64,000 nucleotides of DNA from Bacteroides bouchesdurhonensis (GCF_900155865.1 NZ_LT707006.1:2272577-2336576), one strand, 5' to 3'. Shown: positions 1 to 9,384, counted from the first letter of the stretch. The notes: a model not told the origin generated them from the letters alone. Numbers and translations are program-made.

Positions 1-6
1 ATGATA

Positions 7-2091
7 TCAACTATTAGCATAGCTGTGCATTCCACCAAGAATATAATTTACTCCAAAATAAGTCATTAATACTGTCAGGAAAGCCAGAATCATATAGATA
101 TGAAAGAATAAAGGTTTACGGAATATGCGTAAGCTGTGCGAATGAAAAGCTACGCCATATACAAGAAATGTAATTAAAGCCCATACTTCCTTAGGGTCCC
201 ATGCCCAATAACGTCCCCAGGATACATTTGCCCAAACAGCACCTAGAAAGATTCCTGCACCTAAAAAGAAGGTTGCCGGATAGAGTAGCAGACGACTGAG
301 TAAAGTCAATTGTTCTACACGTTCGCTGTTATTTGCGGGTTCGGAAATGGTAGTATCTTTCTTCAGAATACATAATACAAGTATCCCGTTGAGCATGATA
401 AATGCAAATAAGGCATAGGACATCATGATCAGTGAGACATGAATGCTTAACCATGGAGAAACGAGTACCGGCATTAAAGGAGTGATTTGTGGATTCATTT
501 GTCCCAAATAAGAGACTAGTAATGCAAAACCGGAAAGTAAGAAGCCGAATGGAAGGGTATATGGGAATTTGCGGTGAAGCAGACAAGATAAAAGAAGAAT
601 GCAAAGTGCCATAAATTGCATTGTTTCGTAACCATTGCTAAGTGGAATACGTCCGCCAATATACCAACGCAGGCAATAACCTGATAAATGAAATAAAAAT
701 GTAGTATAAAGTGCAATGGAAAAAAACAGATTTGTGATGCGTAATAACCTTCTTTTACCGGTTACAAAATACGTTGGTTTCAAATAATAATAGAGTAATC
801 CCAGAAAGGAGAGTAATCCTAATGATAAATTTGCCATAAAAAGTATTTTGCTGAAAGGGATACGGTTATAAAGTATTTCTGCTTCTATTTTCGTGTTGGA
901 AAGAGGTTTTACACTACCATCATCCGGTAGCAGACGAATCATTGTGCCGTTGGTTAGCATAAGAATCAAGCCTACCTTTTCGTCTGTTTCCTGAATCGCT
1001 TTTGCTAATTTACTTTGTTTCTCCTCTTGTTGAAAATAGTCTTGTAAACGATAGACAGAACCGTTGAATAATTCACTTAGACGTGCATAAGGAGCTTTTA
1101 TTCCGAGTAAATGACGGAGTTCAGTGCTTTTTATGTAAATCATCGGTTCGTCTTTCCATATTTCCGGGTGGAGCAACCATCCTCCTAATACCTGTTCGGA
1201 AGTCAAACCTTTGTAAGTTGGTTTTCCTGTAAGTTTTTGTACAAAATCACGAGCCAATGTATTAAATGGAGCTATCCGTTCATTGTATATTACCTGTTTA
1301 TAAGCTAGACTGTCTGCTTGGGCTCTTGTGAGAGCGGGGAGTACTCTTTTTTGTCCTTGCATAGTTCCTATTATACAGAAAAGAAATGTTACGAATAATC
1401 CTCCTTTTTTCAATAAAGGATGATTTAAAAGCCGGATAAATTCACCTTTGCGTGAGAACAATAAACAGATCATGGAGAGACCAAGTAAAATATACCCAAT
1501 ATATGTTACCCCTGTTCCCCATCGATCATAATTTACAGATAACCAACTCCCTTGCTTATCATCATCAAACGAGGCCTGGTAAAAACGATAACCTTGTAAA
1601 GTGAATATATGGTTCATAGAGATCGATTCTTGCATTGAAACCTGTTCTCCCGGAAGAGAATAGGTAAAATGGGTGACATAATCAGCAGGTGCTTCCGTAC
1701 CCGGATAATATTCTATCTGAAAACTGTCCAAGCGTATTGTAAACGGTAAATTGATATGATTTTTGCTTTCCTTTTCTTGAAAGCTACATTCTGTTACTCC
1801 CGGTCGTAAATGTATATATCCTTTTTTGCCTCCGACAAATGTAATCATGGCCCCCACCAAGATAACCAAGAGGGAGCCATGAAACAACAATAAAGGAAGC
1901 CGGTGCCATAGAGAACGTCGGATGAGCACAACGAACGCTATGGCGGCTATTGCTCCCCATAAACAACAAAACCAGATCGTATGATATACATTCTTTTCTA
2001 CAAAATCTGTCCCTTCTAGCTGTTCCACAAAAGTGGTAACGGCAAGTAGAACTATGAGACAGGTATACAAAACAACAATGAACCCTTTCAA
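7..2091 (-). CDS. Fused ResB/CcsA (CcsBA) cytochrome c biogenesis protein
   Basis: This 694-residue multi-pass inner-membrane protein should carry heme across the membrane and attach it to CXXCH motifs of exported apocytochromes (system II). The N-terminal part (about residues 1-230) has paired membrane helices and a soluble loop like ResB/CcsB. The C-terminal part (about 410-694) is CcsA-like, with many helices and the tryptophan-rich heme-handling motif WGRYWAWDPKEVW at about residues 625-637, followed by histidines in HSHS. Fusion of the two halves is common in Bacteroidota and Epsilonproteobacteria. It is the last gene visible in a minus-strand unit that includes two CXXCH proteins (5272-6708 and 3287-4021), its likely substrates. 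It follows the RidA-like gene by 21 nt. The gene is complete; its stop lies at the window edge. The family call is firm; substrate assignment is inferred from context. Confidence 0.9.
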   Translation of the reverse strand: MKGFIVVLYTCLIVLLAVTTFVEQLEGTDFVEKNVYHTIWFCCLWGAIAAIAFVVLIRRSLWHRLPLLLFHGSLLVILVGAMITFVGGKKGYIHLRPGVTECSFQEKESKNHINLPFTIRLDSFQIEYYPGTEAPADYVTHFTYSLPGEQVSMQESISMNHIFTLQGYRFYQASFDDDKQGSWLSVNYDRWGTGVTYIGYILLGLSMICLLFSRKGEFIRLLNHPLLKKGGLFVTFLFCIIGTMQGQKRVLPALTRAQADSLAYKQVIYNERIAPFNTLARDFVQKLTGKPTYKGLTSEQVLGGWLLHPEIWKDEPMIYIKSTELRHLLGIKAPYARLSELFNGSVYRLQDYFQQEEKQSKLAKAIQETDEKVGLILMLTNGTMIRLLPDDGSVKPLSNTKIEAEILYNRIPFSKILFMANLSLGLLSFLGLLYYYLKPTYFVTGKRRLLRITNLFFSIALYTTFLFHLSGYCLRWYIGGRIPLSNGYETMQFMALCILLLSCLLHRKFPYTLPFGFLLSGFALLVSYLGQMNPQITPLMPVLVSPWLSIHVSLIMMSYALFAFIMLNGILVLCILKKDTTISEPANNSERVEQLTLLSRLLLYPATFFLGAGIFLGAVWANVSWGRYWAWDPKEVWALITFLVYGVAFHSHSLRIFRKPLFFHIYMILAFLTVLMTYFGVNYILGGMHSYANS

Positions 2092-2112
2092 CGATGTAAC
2101 TTTTTAATGATA

Positions 2113-3267
2113 CTAAAATGGAACATACTTTTTGTTCTCACAAGCTTTCACTCCTATACATTCCATTTCGATTAGCCATCCGGGACGACATACAGGTGCA
2201 TGAACAAATACTTTAGGAGCATTAGGAAAGCGTTGGTCGTACATCTCTTTGACAATTGTATAATCTGCGATGTCACGTAAATATACGATCATCTGTCCTA
2301 CATGATCGAATGTACATTCCGCCTCCTTTAATAAAGTTTCTACATTTTCCCACATTCGTTGGGTCTGTTTGCGGATATCCCCGGGATATACCACTTCACC
2401 TTTGTTGTTAATACTTGCGGTTCCGGAGATAAACACTTGACGTCGATCTCCATAATCTACGTACGTTCCGCGTTCGAAACTGACACCATACTCATAAGTT
2501 GGATTTAGATGAGACGGCGCATAGAGAAAATGAATCTGTTCCGGTTTCAAACCATCAACAGCATATGTATCCATTTGGACCAGAACTTTAGGATCTGCAT
2601 GACGTCCACCGATTCCTGTACTGGAGATGTAATGTGTCTTTTCTGTCAGATTTTGAGTGACAAAAACTTCATTGCGTGCTTTAACTACTCCGGCATAATT
2701 AACATCTACATTTTGTACGAAAAACCAGGTACGGATGCAATTGTCTGCTAATTTGCAGCCTTGTTCTACGAGTTGCATCACATAGTCATTCAATAACAAG
2801 CGCGTCTGGTATTCTGAATTGGCAGCATGATTGAACGCATTACCTCCCCAGAAATGGCGATAAGAATTATGCTTAACTTCAAACAAACCATTGTGAAGCA
2901 CTCGCGTCTGTACATTGGTTTGGAGATAAATCCATAACGCGATTTTTGTTCCATTCAATGGTGGTTGTTCTACAATGGAAAGCGCACAATCTGTGCTTTC
3001 TGCCGTTAGAGCCAATAAAGTGTCCGCTTGATTAGAAGCATCACTAAGGAAATAACGTTTGAAAACGGCTGTTGCTCCATACAATTCTTTTTCACGTAAC
3101 CGATAATAAGTATCTATGATGGCATTTAATTGCTCCTCATAACTAATCTTCGGATTAGTAACATGAATCATTACGTGAAATTCCGAAACTCCGGTTTTTA
3201 CTTCATATTTAAATATTTCGGTTAAAGTATTTTCTGAATAAATAGTTTGTTGTTTATTGTTGTCCAT
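2113..3267 (-). CDS. Two-part RidA/YjgF-superfamily protein, chorismatase-like architecture
   Basis: The protein has 384 residues and no signal peptide, so it is probably cytoplasmic. The C-terminal 130 residues or so read as a YjgF/YER057c/UK114 (RidA) domain: VFISGTASINNKGEVVYPGD, then a helix with QTQRMWENVETLLKEA, and the closing strand RPGWLIEMECIGVKA, where RidA proteins carry IEIEAIA. The N-terminal half is longer than any plain RidA and contains the motif GIGGRHADP near residue 218. A large N-terminal part joined to a RidA-like part is the architecture of chorismatases (FkbO/Hyg5/XanB2), so a chorismate-derived product is possible, but I cannot confirm the active-site residues. It lies 19 nt downstream of a cytochrome lipoprotein gene and 21 nt upstream of ccsBA, which is an unusual place for a RidA deaminase. 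Family membership is fairly certain; the reaction is not. Confidence 0.65.
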   Translation of the reverse strand: MDNNKQQTIYSENTLTEIFKYEVKTGVSEFHVMIHVTNPKISYEEQLNAIIDTYYRLREKELYGATAVFKRYFLSDASNQADTLLALTAESTDCALSIVEQPPLNGTKIALWIYLQTNVQTRVLHNGLFEVKHNSYRHFWGGNAFNHAANSEYQTRLLLNDYVMQLVEQGCKLADNCIRTWFFVQNVDVNYAGVVKARNEVFVTQNLTEKTHYISSTGIGGRHADPKVLVQMDTYAVDGLKPEQIHFLYAPSHLNPTYEYGVSFERGTYVDYGDRRQVFISGTASINNKGEVVYPGDIRKQTQRMWENVETLLKEAECTFDHVGQMIVYLRDIADYTIVKEMYDQRFPNAPKVFVHAPVCRPGWLIEMECIGVKACENKKYVPF

Positions 3268-3286
3268 ATGATTTTTTTATAACTGG

Positions 3287-4021
3287 TTACTGTTGTGCAC
3301 CACCGTCAATCCAATTGTCGATAAGTTCTAATAATTCGGTTTTGGTTTTGGCGGGAAGTATATCTACATGAGGGTGATGTGAATAATCATTGCTATTTAA
3401 TATAAGATGTAAAAAGCTCTCTTGCGCATTGTTGGGCTTTACTCTTAACATATTCCCATCAATTGTTGAAGGCTGATTAACCAAAGCATTGTAGCTTGCT
3501 CCTGTTGTCAGATGTAGCTGGGCAGCTGCCGCAGTGCTTTCGCCATGACAACCAATACAATTGGTGGTAAAAATGTTAGCTTGAATCGCATGGTACATAC
3601 TGATGTCAATAGTACCTGCATCCATTCTGATCGTATCGGCTTCCGCAGTACTGCTATTTATCGAGCAGAATGTTACCACACGTCTTCTCAACCTGTCAAT
3701 AGCACATAGTTCTACTTTCGTTACATCATCACTAATACCTGACATGGTTACTTGGGTATTACCATCTTCTCCTACCGCAGTGGAGACTATCTTTGATATA
3801 ATAGCATACTCACTCTCATCATCAAAGCCTGCCACTACTATGTTATAGTCACTAGTCCATTTATCTATCCCATTAATCTTACCGGTCAATTTCAAGGTAC
3901 GACCTTCTCGGGGAATGTGAACTGTTTTTTCATAAATCCGTCCGTCATCACATGAACTAATGACTATGGAAATCAAGGTAAGAATAAAGATTGGAATTGT
4001 ATATTTTCTTATATATAACAT
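3287..4021 (-). CDS. Monoheme c-type cytochrome lipoprotein
   Basis: This is a 244-residue lipoprotein. The N-terminus has a short charged start, a hydrophobic stretch and a lipobox ending at Cys24 (VISSC). A single heme c attachment motif, CIGCH, lies at residues 155-159, inside a C-terminal cytochrome-like domain of about 95 residues; candidate distal Met ligands follow (NMLRV). The N-terminal half is a beta-rich region without a recognised domain. It is probably anchored facing the periplasm or outer membrane and passes electrons to or from the diheme DUF1111 partner encoded upstream. It starts 12 nt after the second porin gene ends and is followed by the RidA-like gene after 19 nt. Heme attachment would depend on the CcsBA protein at the end of the unit. 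The electron partner is an inference. Confidence 0.75.
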   Translation of the reverse strand: MLYIRKYTIPIFILTLISIVISSCDDGRIYEKTVHIPREGRTLKLTGKINGIDKWTSDYNIVVAGFDDESEYAIISKIVSTAVGEDGNTQVTMSGISDDVTKVELCAIDRLRRRVVTFCSINSSTAEADTIRMDAGTIDISMYHAIQANIFTTNCIGCHGESTAAAAQLHLTTGASYNALVNQPSTIDGNMLRVKPNNAQESFLHLILNSNDYSHHPHVDILPAKTKTELLELIDNWIDGGAQQ

Positions 4022-4033
4022 CTTTTCTATCTT

Positions 4034-5248
4034 TTAGAAAGTATATTGAAGCATAATAACTCCTGAATGCATAGCTAAACCTAAGTCGTCATTATCCCGG
4101 TCGAGTTGTGTATCATGACCTGTACGGGCAATATATTGATACATTGCTTGCATCTTCAAGTTGCAATTCTTGAAGAAATAATTCACTCCTATGGCAGGCA
4201 TATTCAAAAAACCGTTTGTATCCAATCCATTACGGTTGAAGAAATCATAGCGTAGAGCCGCTTGCAAACGTGGAGCTACAAAATAACCACCTTGAACATA
4301 ACCACCTAAATAATCGTATGACTCGGATATCTTTTGACGTTTGGTAAAGCCTACATGCATATAGTACATCTCGGCTCCTAGATAAAGTTTATTCTTCAAC
4401 ATAGCAAATTCAAGACCTGCACGAAAATCATTAGTACTTTCATTTTCACTTTCTACATTGAGAGATGTAGAAATACCAAACATAATTTTGTCCTCGTGCA
4501 AACGATTGGGATTTCCCTGAGTGGCCGGCAATACTCCTTTGGGCATATAAGTAAAGCGACCGGCGTATAATAGGGATGGAATATGCCAATCGTCACTAAA
4601 TGTTTTAGTAGCTGTATTTACTGAAGCTCCTGTACCATTAAATATACCAACTTCATAGCCGAATTTATCAGCAACTAATCCATGAACTTCTACACCTAAG
4701 TCGAAACCTGTACCAATATTGGGTGTTACGGCATTCAGAGAATAGGGGAGAATGGTAGATGCTGTCAGAGATACAGGGAGTGAAGGTAACAATGTTTCTC
4801 CTAATGTAGTCAAATAAGCATGTGAAAATGGAGTTTTAAATTTTCCGACACGAATGGCAAATTGCTCTTTTAACTGTACGTCAAACCATGCTTGTTGGAG
4901 TAATGCCGCTCCACTGGCAGCAGCATTCATGGAAAGATTGAAAGATACTTTACCAAATGCCTTACCGGTAAATCCTAAGACTGCATAGGGTATGGAAAAA
5001 CCTGAATTGGCTACATTATCTTGATTGTAAGCTTTATCCAGTCCTTCATCATCGTAAAAGTTGAAGTTGGCACTTGTCTGTACCAGTAAATAGGGCTTGA
5101 ATACAAAATCTCCTTTTTTAGTCTCGATGGTAAAGCCTTCTCTTCCTGCTAATGAAACTACACCGTTTTCCGTATCTTCTTCGTGTTGAGCCATTATTGC
5201 AGTAAAAGGCATGATCGACAATATAATGGCAGTTATTATTTTATTCAT
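4034..5248 (-). CDS. Outer-membrane porin, OprO/OprP-like
   Basis: A 404-residue outer-membrane beta-barrel protein. It has a signal peptide (MNKIITAII...AIMAQ), many alternating amphipathic strands, the porin-like stretch IRVGKFKTPFSHAYLTTLGE, and a C-terminal aromatic (LQYTF) typical of barrel insertion signals. The family resembles phosphate-selective porins O/P, but the substrate cannot be read from sequence and most Bacteroidota members are uncharacterised. It sits between the diheme DUF1111 lipoprotein gene (23 nt upstream) and the monoheme lipoprotein gene (12 nt downstream). It may be the outer-membrane route for the substrate or metal this system handles. It is the second porin in the unit; the two share fold features but are clearly diverged. 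Confidence 0.75.
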   Translation of the reverse strand: MNKIITAIILSIMPFTAIMAQHEEDTENGVVSLAGREGFTIETKKGDFVFKPYLLVQTSANFNFYDDEGLDKAYNQDNVANSGFSIPYAVLGFTGKAFGKVSFNLSMNAAASGAALLQQAWFDVQLKEQFAIRVGKFKTPFSHAYLTTLGETLLPSLPVSLTASTILPYSLNAVTPNIGTGFDLGVEVHGLVADKFGYEVGIFNGTGASVNTATKTFSDDWHIPSLLYAGRFTYMPKGVLPATQGNPNRLHEDKIMFGISTSLNVESENESTNDFRAGLEFAMLKNKLYLGAEMYYMHVGFTKRQKISESYDYLGGYVQGGYFVAPRLQAALRYDFFNRNGLDTNGFLNMPAIGVNYFFKNCNLKMQAMYQYIARTGHDTQLDRDNDDLGLAMHSGVIMLQYTF

Positions 5249-5271
5249 AATAATATTATTCTGTTTTAAAT

Positions 5272-6708
5272 TTAAAGTGAATTTATAAATGCAATAAGTG
5301 CGTCGCGGTCTTCTTTACTCATATTTTTGAAAATATTTTTGGACGCTTCTCCTTCTCCTCCGTGCCACATAATAGCTTCTACTAAGTTTCTAGCACGTCC
5401 GTCATGCAAAAAGTAGGTATGCCCATTGACTTTCTCTTGTAATCCGATCCCCCACAGAGGAGTGGTTCGCCATTCATTTCCTCGTGCCAGACCACTTACA
5501 TAATTATCGTTCAACCCGACTCCCATGATTTCAGATCCCATATCATGTAGCAGGAAGTCTGAATAAGGGTGGATAGTTTGCCCGCCTAACCATGGTAGTT
5601 GAGTACCGTTCAATAAAGCTGTTCCACGTGTTTTGGTGTGAAGTGTAGTCACATGACAAAGATGGCATTTAGCTTCGTAAAACTTTTGCTCGCCTTTAAT
5701 TACCTGAGGATCATTTACATTGCGGCGTGCCGGCACGCTTAAAGATTGCATATAAAGGTCCACATCTTCCATTTCTTTTGTGCTGATATCCAGCTGATCG
5801 TAAGAAAGCCCCATCATACTACCTTGATTTACTTGAGTTTGTCCTTCACAAATTTCCTCCGGATAGCGACTGTTAGTGACTCCCATATCACTAGAAAAAC
5901 CAAGTTCAACGGTTAAATCAGCATGTTGAGCTTTATTACCGGAAAGCCCCAAACATCTAACGCCCCGTTCTGTGATGTAATTACAGCGTCCGCTGATACC
6001 GTACTCCGGATAATTACTTTTCGCGGCTAAAGCCTCTATTTCGATAGGATCCAATGCCATCATTTGTCCCATGCCTACGTGACGCAGAGGAATACGTACT
6101 GTGCAAAAAAGGTCTTCTGGTTTTATTTCATCTGCATACCATTGAGTAATTGTGTAATTGGGCTTACAAAGTTTATATTCTTCACTGTCCGGGAAGGTGA
6201 AAGTCTCTTCAGTATAGGTAACAGAAAGCTTTCCTTCCGGATCAACCCCATAAATAGCCTGATCGTGAAGCACTCGTCCATAATCTTGGAAAAATGCACC
6301 ATTTTTACGTGAAATATAAACTAACATTGAGGAGAATCCATAGTTTCCTGAACCACCTTCACTCCACAGTGTTGGTTTGGTGCGACCGGCATTTCGATGG
6401 CAACTTCCGCAAGAATAACCGGCATATACCGGACCTAATCCCCCTCCTGTGCCATTACTACTTGTACGGACATCATCATAAAGCTTATCACCAGAATTGA
6501 AACGGCTATCATAGCTGCCTGAGATCCAGTCTGCAGGAGTGTCATAAGCAAAGGATGAGTTTAGAAAATTAGTTGCCGTACCGGCTGATAATGCATAGCC
6601 TTCAGGAACTTCTATTTCTAAAACATCAATTCCTTCTTCGTTGCAAGCACTGCATGCTAACAGGAAAAAGATAGGAAATGAATATTTAAATAAAGAATTC
6701 ATTTTCAT
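5272..6708 (-). CDS. Diheme DUF1111 (thiol-oxidoreductase-like) lipoprotein
   Basis: The protein has 478 residues from the chosen start. I prefer the ATG at 6708 to the one at 6744 because it begins directly at a lipoprotein signal (MKMNSLFKYS..., lipobox LLAC at Cys19). Two heme c motifs are visible: CGSCH near residues 100-104 and CHLCH near 348-352. The stretch HDGRARNLVEAIMWHGGEG near residue 435 is typical of DUF1111 proteins, which are related to diheme cytochrome c peroxidases. In Pseudomonas and other bacteria, DUF1111 genes sit beside imelysin genes in iron-regulated clusters, and the same pairing occurs here (imelysin gene 97 nt upstream). It probably acts in the periplasm or on the outer membrane. 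The real substrate of this family is not established. Confidence 0.82.
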   Translation of the reverse strand: MKMNSLFKYSFPIFFLLACSACNEEGIDVLEIEVPEGYALSAGTATNFLNSSFAYDTPADWISGSYDSRFNSGDKLYDDVRTSSNGTGGGLGPVYAGYSCGSCHRNAGRTKPTLWSEGGSGNYGFSSMLVYISRKNGAFFQDYGRVLHDQAIYGVDPEGKLSVTYTEETFTFPDSEEYKLCKPNYTITQWYADEIKPEDLFCTVRIPLRHVGMGQMMALDPIEIEALAAKSNYPEYGISGRCNYITERGVRCLGLSGNKAQHADLTVELGFSSDMGVTNSRYPEEICEGQTQVNQGSMMGLSYDQLDISTKEMEDVDLYMQSLSVPARRNVNDPQVIKGEQKFYEAKCHLCHVTTLHTKTRGTALLNGTQLPWLGGQTIHPYSDFLLHDMGSEIMGVGLNDNYVSGLARGNEWRTTPLWGIGLQEKVNGHTYFLHDGRARNLVEAIMWHGGEGEASKNIFKNMSKEDRDALIAFINSL

Positions 6709-6805
6709 TGTCATAGATTGAGATAATATACTTGAACATGCCAAAGAAGTAAAGGGAGATTTTTCAATCTCGCCTTTACTTCTCGGAGTTATTTATAAGA
6801 TACAC

Positions 6806-7963
6806 TTATTTGATAGTACGTGCTTTACCATCTTTAAAAAGCAAATATTCTAATGTGTGGAAGCCACGTACATTTTGAGCTGCTGCTATATCTTCATTAT
6901 CTTCATCGTAGTCACCACTCCATTCCAAGTCTGCATAGTTTCCTGAATTCAAAATATTAACAATTGCATCTTGGTCTAAAGGCCAGCTATCCATATTTGG
7001 ATCAAGACCTTTTGAAGCAACAGGGCCAAACAAAAATGCTTCACTTGTTTCCCAAGGACCACGTGCTTTTACCCAGGCAGCAGCAGCAGTAGTGAATGCT
7101 GCGTTACTAGGATTAGCTTGGAAGGCACTTACTGTGTTGTAAAGTACTGCGGTTTCATTCTTTAAATCCAGATATGTTGGCAATACGACAACATCTACAT
7201 ATTGTTTAACTACGGGGTCTAAAGTACTATTACTACTAAGAGTTGAGTTATTAGTGATGGTGGGTTTTAATGTATTTGTTAATAAGTTGGCAAGTTCTGC
7301 GCAAGCTTCCATAGCGGCTTCAGCTTCAGAACTATTAATGTTATTACGAAAAGGTTGCGGAATATCCAAAATAGTATCATAAGCTTTATTGATGGCTGCT
7401 ATCATTTGATTATTCAATTCTGAGTAACCGTTGTTGGCAAGAATCTTTGATATTGAATTATCGTTAATACTACCATCTCTAGTTCCATAATATGCATTAC
7501 GGATAGAAAGTATATTATTTGAATAGTCTTCACGCGAATGCCAACTGTACCAAGACTCAACAGCATATAATGCTCCGCTGATATTTCCTGCTTCATATTT
7601 TTCGTATGGGTCACCGATTTTCTGCGTACCGACTTCATTGGCAATATCGTAACAACCGTCAATAATTTGCTGGACACAGTTCAATGCACTTGAAAAAGTT
7701 GTACTGTTATGTTTTTTGAATATCTCAGCATAACTATCTCCACCCTCATAACTATTATTCCAATCTGAATATAGGTTAGCTGCATCATTTTTTAGAAGAG
7801 TAGCTACCACTTTCATGTAGTTGCCCCAGGAAGCCACATTATTTTGCGTACATTCCAGATCTATGGGAGATTGGGTAATATCATCATCATCATTACTACA
7901 AGCTGTAGTTGTAAAAGTCAATCCTGCAATAAGTATTGCAGTGTAAAAGATGTTCTTTTTCAT
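6806..7963 (-). CDS. Imelysin-like lipoprotein (permuted order), iron-associated
   Basis: A 385-residue lipoprotein with lipobox TTAC at Cys22. Imelysin-family features are clear, but their order is unusual. The block ESWYSWHSREDYSNNILSI, normally in the C-terminal half of imelysins, is at residues 135-155, whereas WETSEAFLFGPV and the hallmark GxHxxE motif (GFHTLE, Gly367, His369, Glu372), normally in the first half, lie at the very end. This suggests a circular permutation of the two helical-bundle halves. The family includes iron-regulated outer-membrane proteins and EfeO-type iron-uptake components; metal or heme binding through His369/Glu372 is plausible. It is the second gene of the unit, 31 nt after the porin gene, and precedes the DUF1111 gene. 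Peptidase activity, suggested by the old M75 label, is not supported here. Confidence 0.8.
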   Translation of the reverse strand: MKKNIFYTAILIAGLTFTTTACSNDDDDITQSPIDLECTQNNVASWGNYMKVVATLLKNDAANLYSDWNNSYEGGDSYAEIFKKHNSTTFSSALNCVQQIIDGCYDIANEVGTQKIGDPYEKYEAGNISGALYAVESWYSWHSREDYSNNILSIRNAYYGTRDGSINDNSISKILANNGYSELNNQMIAAINKAYDTILDIPQPFRNNINSSEAEAAMEACAELANLLTNTLKPTITNNSTLSSNSTLDPVVKQYVDVVVLPTYLDLKNETAVLYNTVSAFQANPSNAAFTTAAAAWVKARGPWETSEAFLFGPVASKGLDPNMDSWPLDQDAIVNILNSGNYADLEWSGDYDEDNEDIAAAQNVRGFHTLEYLLFKDGKARTIK

Positions 7964-7994
7964 ATTTATATAAAATTAAATTATTAATATATAC

Positions 7995-9329
7995 TTATTT
8001 TTTTATAAACCAGCCAATGTATGCAATACCGATGGCAAATTCATTTTCGCTATTATAGCGTCCTTTACCAAATATTTTACTTGTCCCTATTTTACGTGTT
8101 GTATAATCGGCTTTAATGACTAGGTTGGGTAAAGCATACCAGTTTAAGCCGGCTGTCCACATACTGACCTGATTACGTTTATCCATTGTTTGTCTTTTTT
8201 CACCTTTTTCTTGTGGGTTGTAATATTCATAACGGGCAAAAGGATAAATAACCGGAATTTTGCTATTATTGAATATTGACCTGATATTGACTCCAACTTC
8301 CCCGGCATAACTTACAGCATTTTTTGCTATCGGTGTGATACGGCTATATGGGGATAAGTTAGATAACTGGGTATTTTTCCCGCTAAGTGCAGCAGAATTT
8401 CCTAAATTCCCATATACAATATTTCCACGTGCAGTTACATATTTATTAATGTATTGCGCATCTGCTGTATAAATCCTTACCGGAATACTACCAATTTTTG
8501 AGTACGTAGCAGCTTTATCAGAATTAGAGCCTGCATTTACACAATAATAGAATGACGCTCCTACACGTAAGCCGGGTACTCCTTTATAATCCAAGCGGGC
8601 AACATAAGCTGGTGAAGTAAAGTTATCTTCTTCAAAGAAACCTTGTTTACCACTGGCTACCCACGTGTTTCGGTCAAATCCATTAGCATTTAATCCGGTA
8701 ACTACCATAGCTTGGTAATCGAAACTGGCATGTCCTTTTCCAAAAGAACCGAAAAAGGCTAAACCTGTTTCATGCCACGTAGATGGTAGAATGGTTGTTT
8801 CTCCTTCCGGACGTGAGGTCCCGAAAAAGAACGTTGGTTCATGATGTGCATTTGTTAGTCCCACTGGAACAATCATATGTCCGGCACGTATGTTGAAAGC
8901 AGGATTTATTATGCGGGTAATGTGAAATTGTTCCAAGGCAACTTCACCACCCTTTTCAATTTCTGTTTCATATTCTCCGTTCTCAGAGTTTTCTAGTTCA
9001 AGAGCAGTTCCTGTTCCACCGGATTCAAACTCAATTTCAGCACCAAGTATCCATTTAGAATTAAATTTGTAATCGAATGCTAATACAAAGCGTGGAATAG
9101 AAATTGTATTTCTTTGATCATTGGCATTTCCGTCACTACCACCATAGAATCGGTTGATACCATAATCTTTGAATTTTGCGATAATTTCACCATAGCCGCC
9201 GAAACGGAATTTTGTATACTCTTCCGAAGAAGATTTGGTGCTTTTAGATTTTTCTTGCGTTTCCTGTGCTGAAAGTGTATGAAATGAAGACAGGAAACAA
9301 AGAATGAAGATTGCAGTTAGTTTTCTCAT
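7995..9329 (-). CDS. Outer-membrane porin, first gene of the cytochrome/imelysin unit
   Basis: A 444-residue beta-barrel protein with a cleavable signal peptide (MRKLTAIFILCFLSSFHTLSAQ), a charged linker rich in Ser, Lys and Glu, and then a barrel beginning FRFGGYGEIIAKF. Strands such as FNIRAGHMIVPVGLTNAHHEP match phosphate-selective porin O/P-like proteins of Bacteroidota. It is the first gene after the promoter at 9353-9384 and is followed after 31 nt by the imelysin-like gene. The position suggests it admits the ligand later handled by imelysin and the DUF1111 protein, for example iron, heme or an anion; this is an inference. The start is well supported because the signal peptide begins at once and the promoter is close upstream. 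Confidence 0.78.
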   Translation of the reverse strand: MRKLTAIFILCFLSSFHTLSAQETQEKSKSTKSSSEEYTKFRFGGYGEIIAKFKDYGINRFYGGSDGNANDQRNTISIPRFVLAFDYKFNSKWILGAEIEFESGGTGTALELENSENGEYETEIEKGGEVALEQFHITRIINPAFNIRAGHMIVPVGLTNAHHEPTFFFGTSRPEGETTILPSTWHETGLAFFGSFGKGHASFDYQAMVVTGLNANGFDRNTWVASGKQGFFEEDNFTSPAYVARLDYKGVPGLRVGASFYYCVNAGSNSDKAATYSKIGSIPVRIYTADAQYINKYVTARGNIVYGNLGNSAALSGKNTQLSNLSPYSRITPIAKNAVSYAGEVGVNIRSIFNNSKIPVIYPFARYEYYNPQEKGEKRQTMDKRNQVSMWTAGLNWYALPNLVIKADYTTRKIGTSKIFGKGRYNSENEFAIGIAYIGWFIKK

Positions 9330-9352
9330 TTTTTATTTAATTTTTTCGACTG

Positions 9353-9384
9353 CAAAGTTATATGAGGTTAAAAGGGGGTGCAAT
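9353..9384 (-). promoter_or_regulatory. Promoter of the porin-imelysin-cytochrome unit
   Basis: On the minus strand, ATTG (9384-9381) and TAACTTTG (9360-9353) are separated by 20 nt. This fits the Bacteroides primary sigma factor pattern TTTG, 19-21 nt, TAnnTTTG. Transcription would start near 9346, leaving a leader of under 20 nt before the ATG at 9329. No operator is recognisable. Confidence 0.7.
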
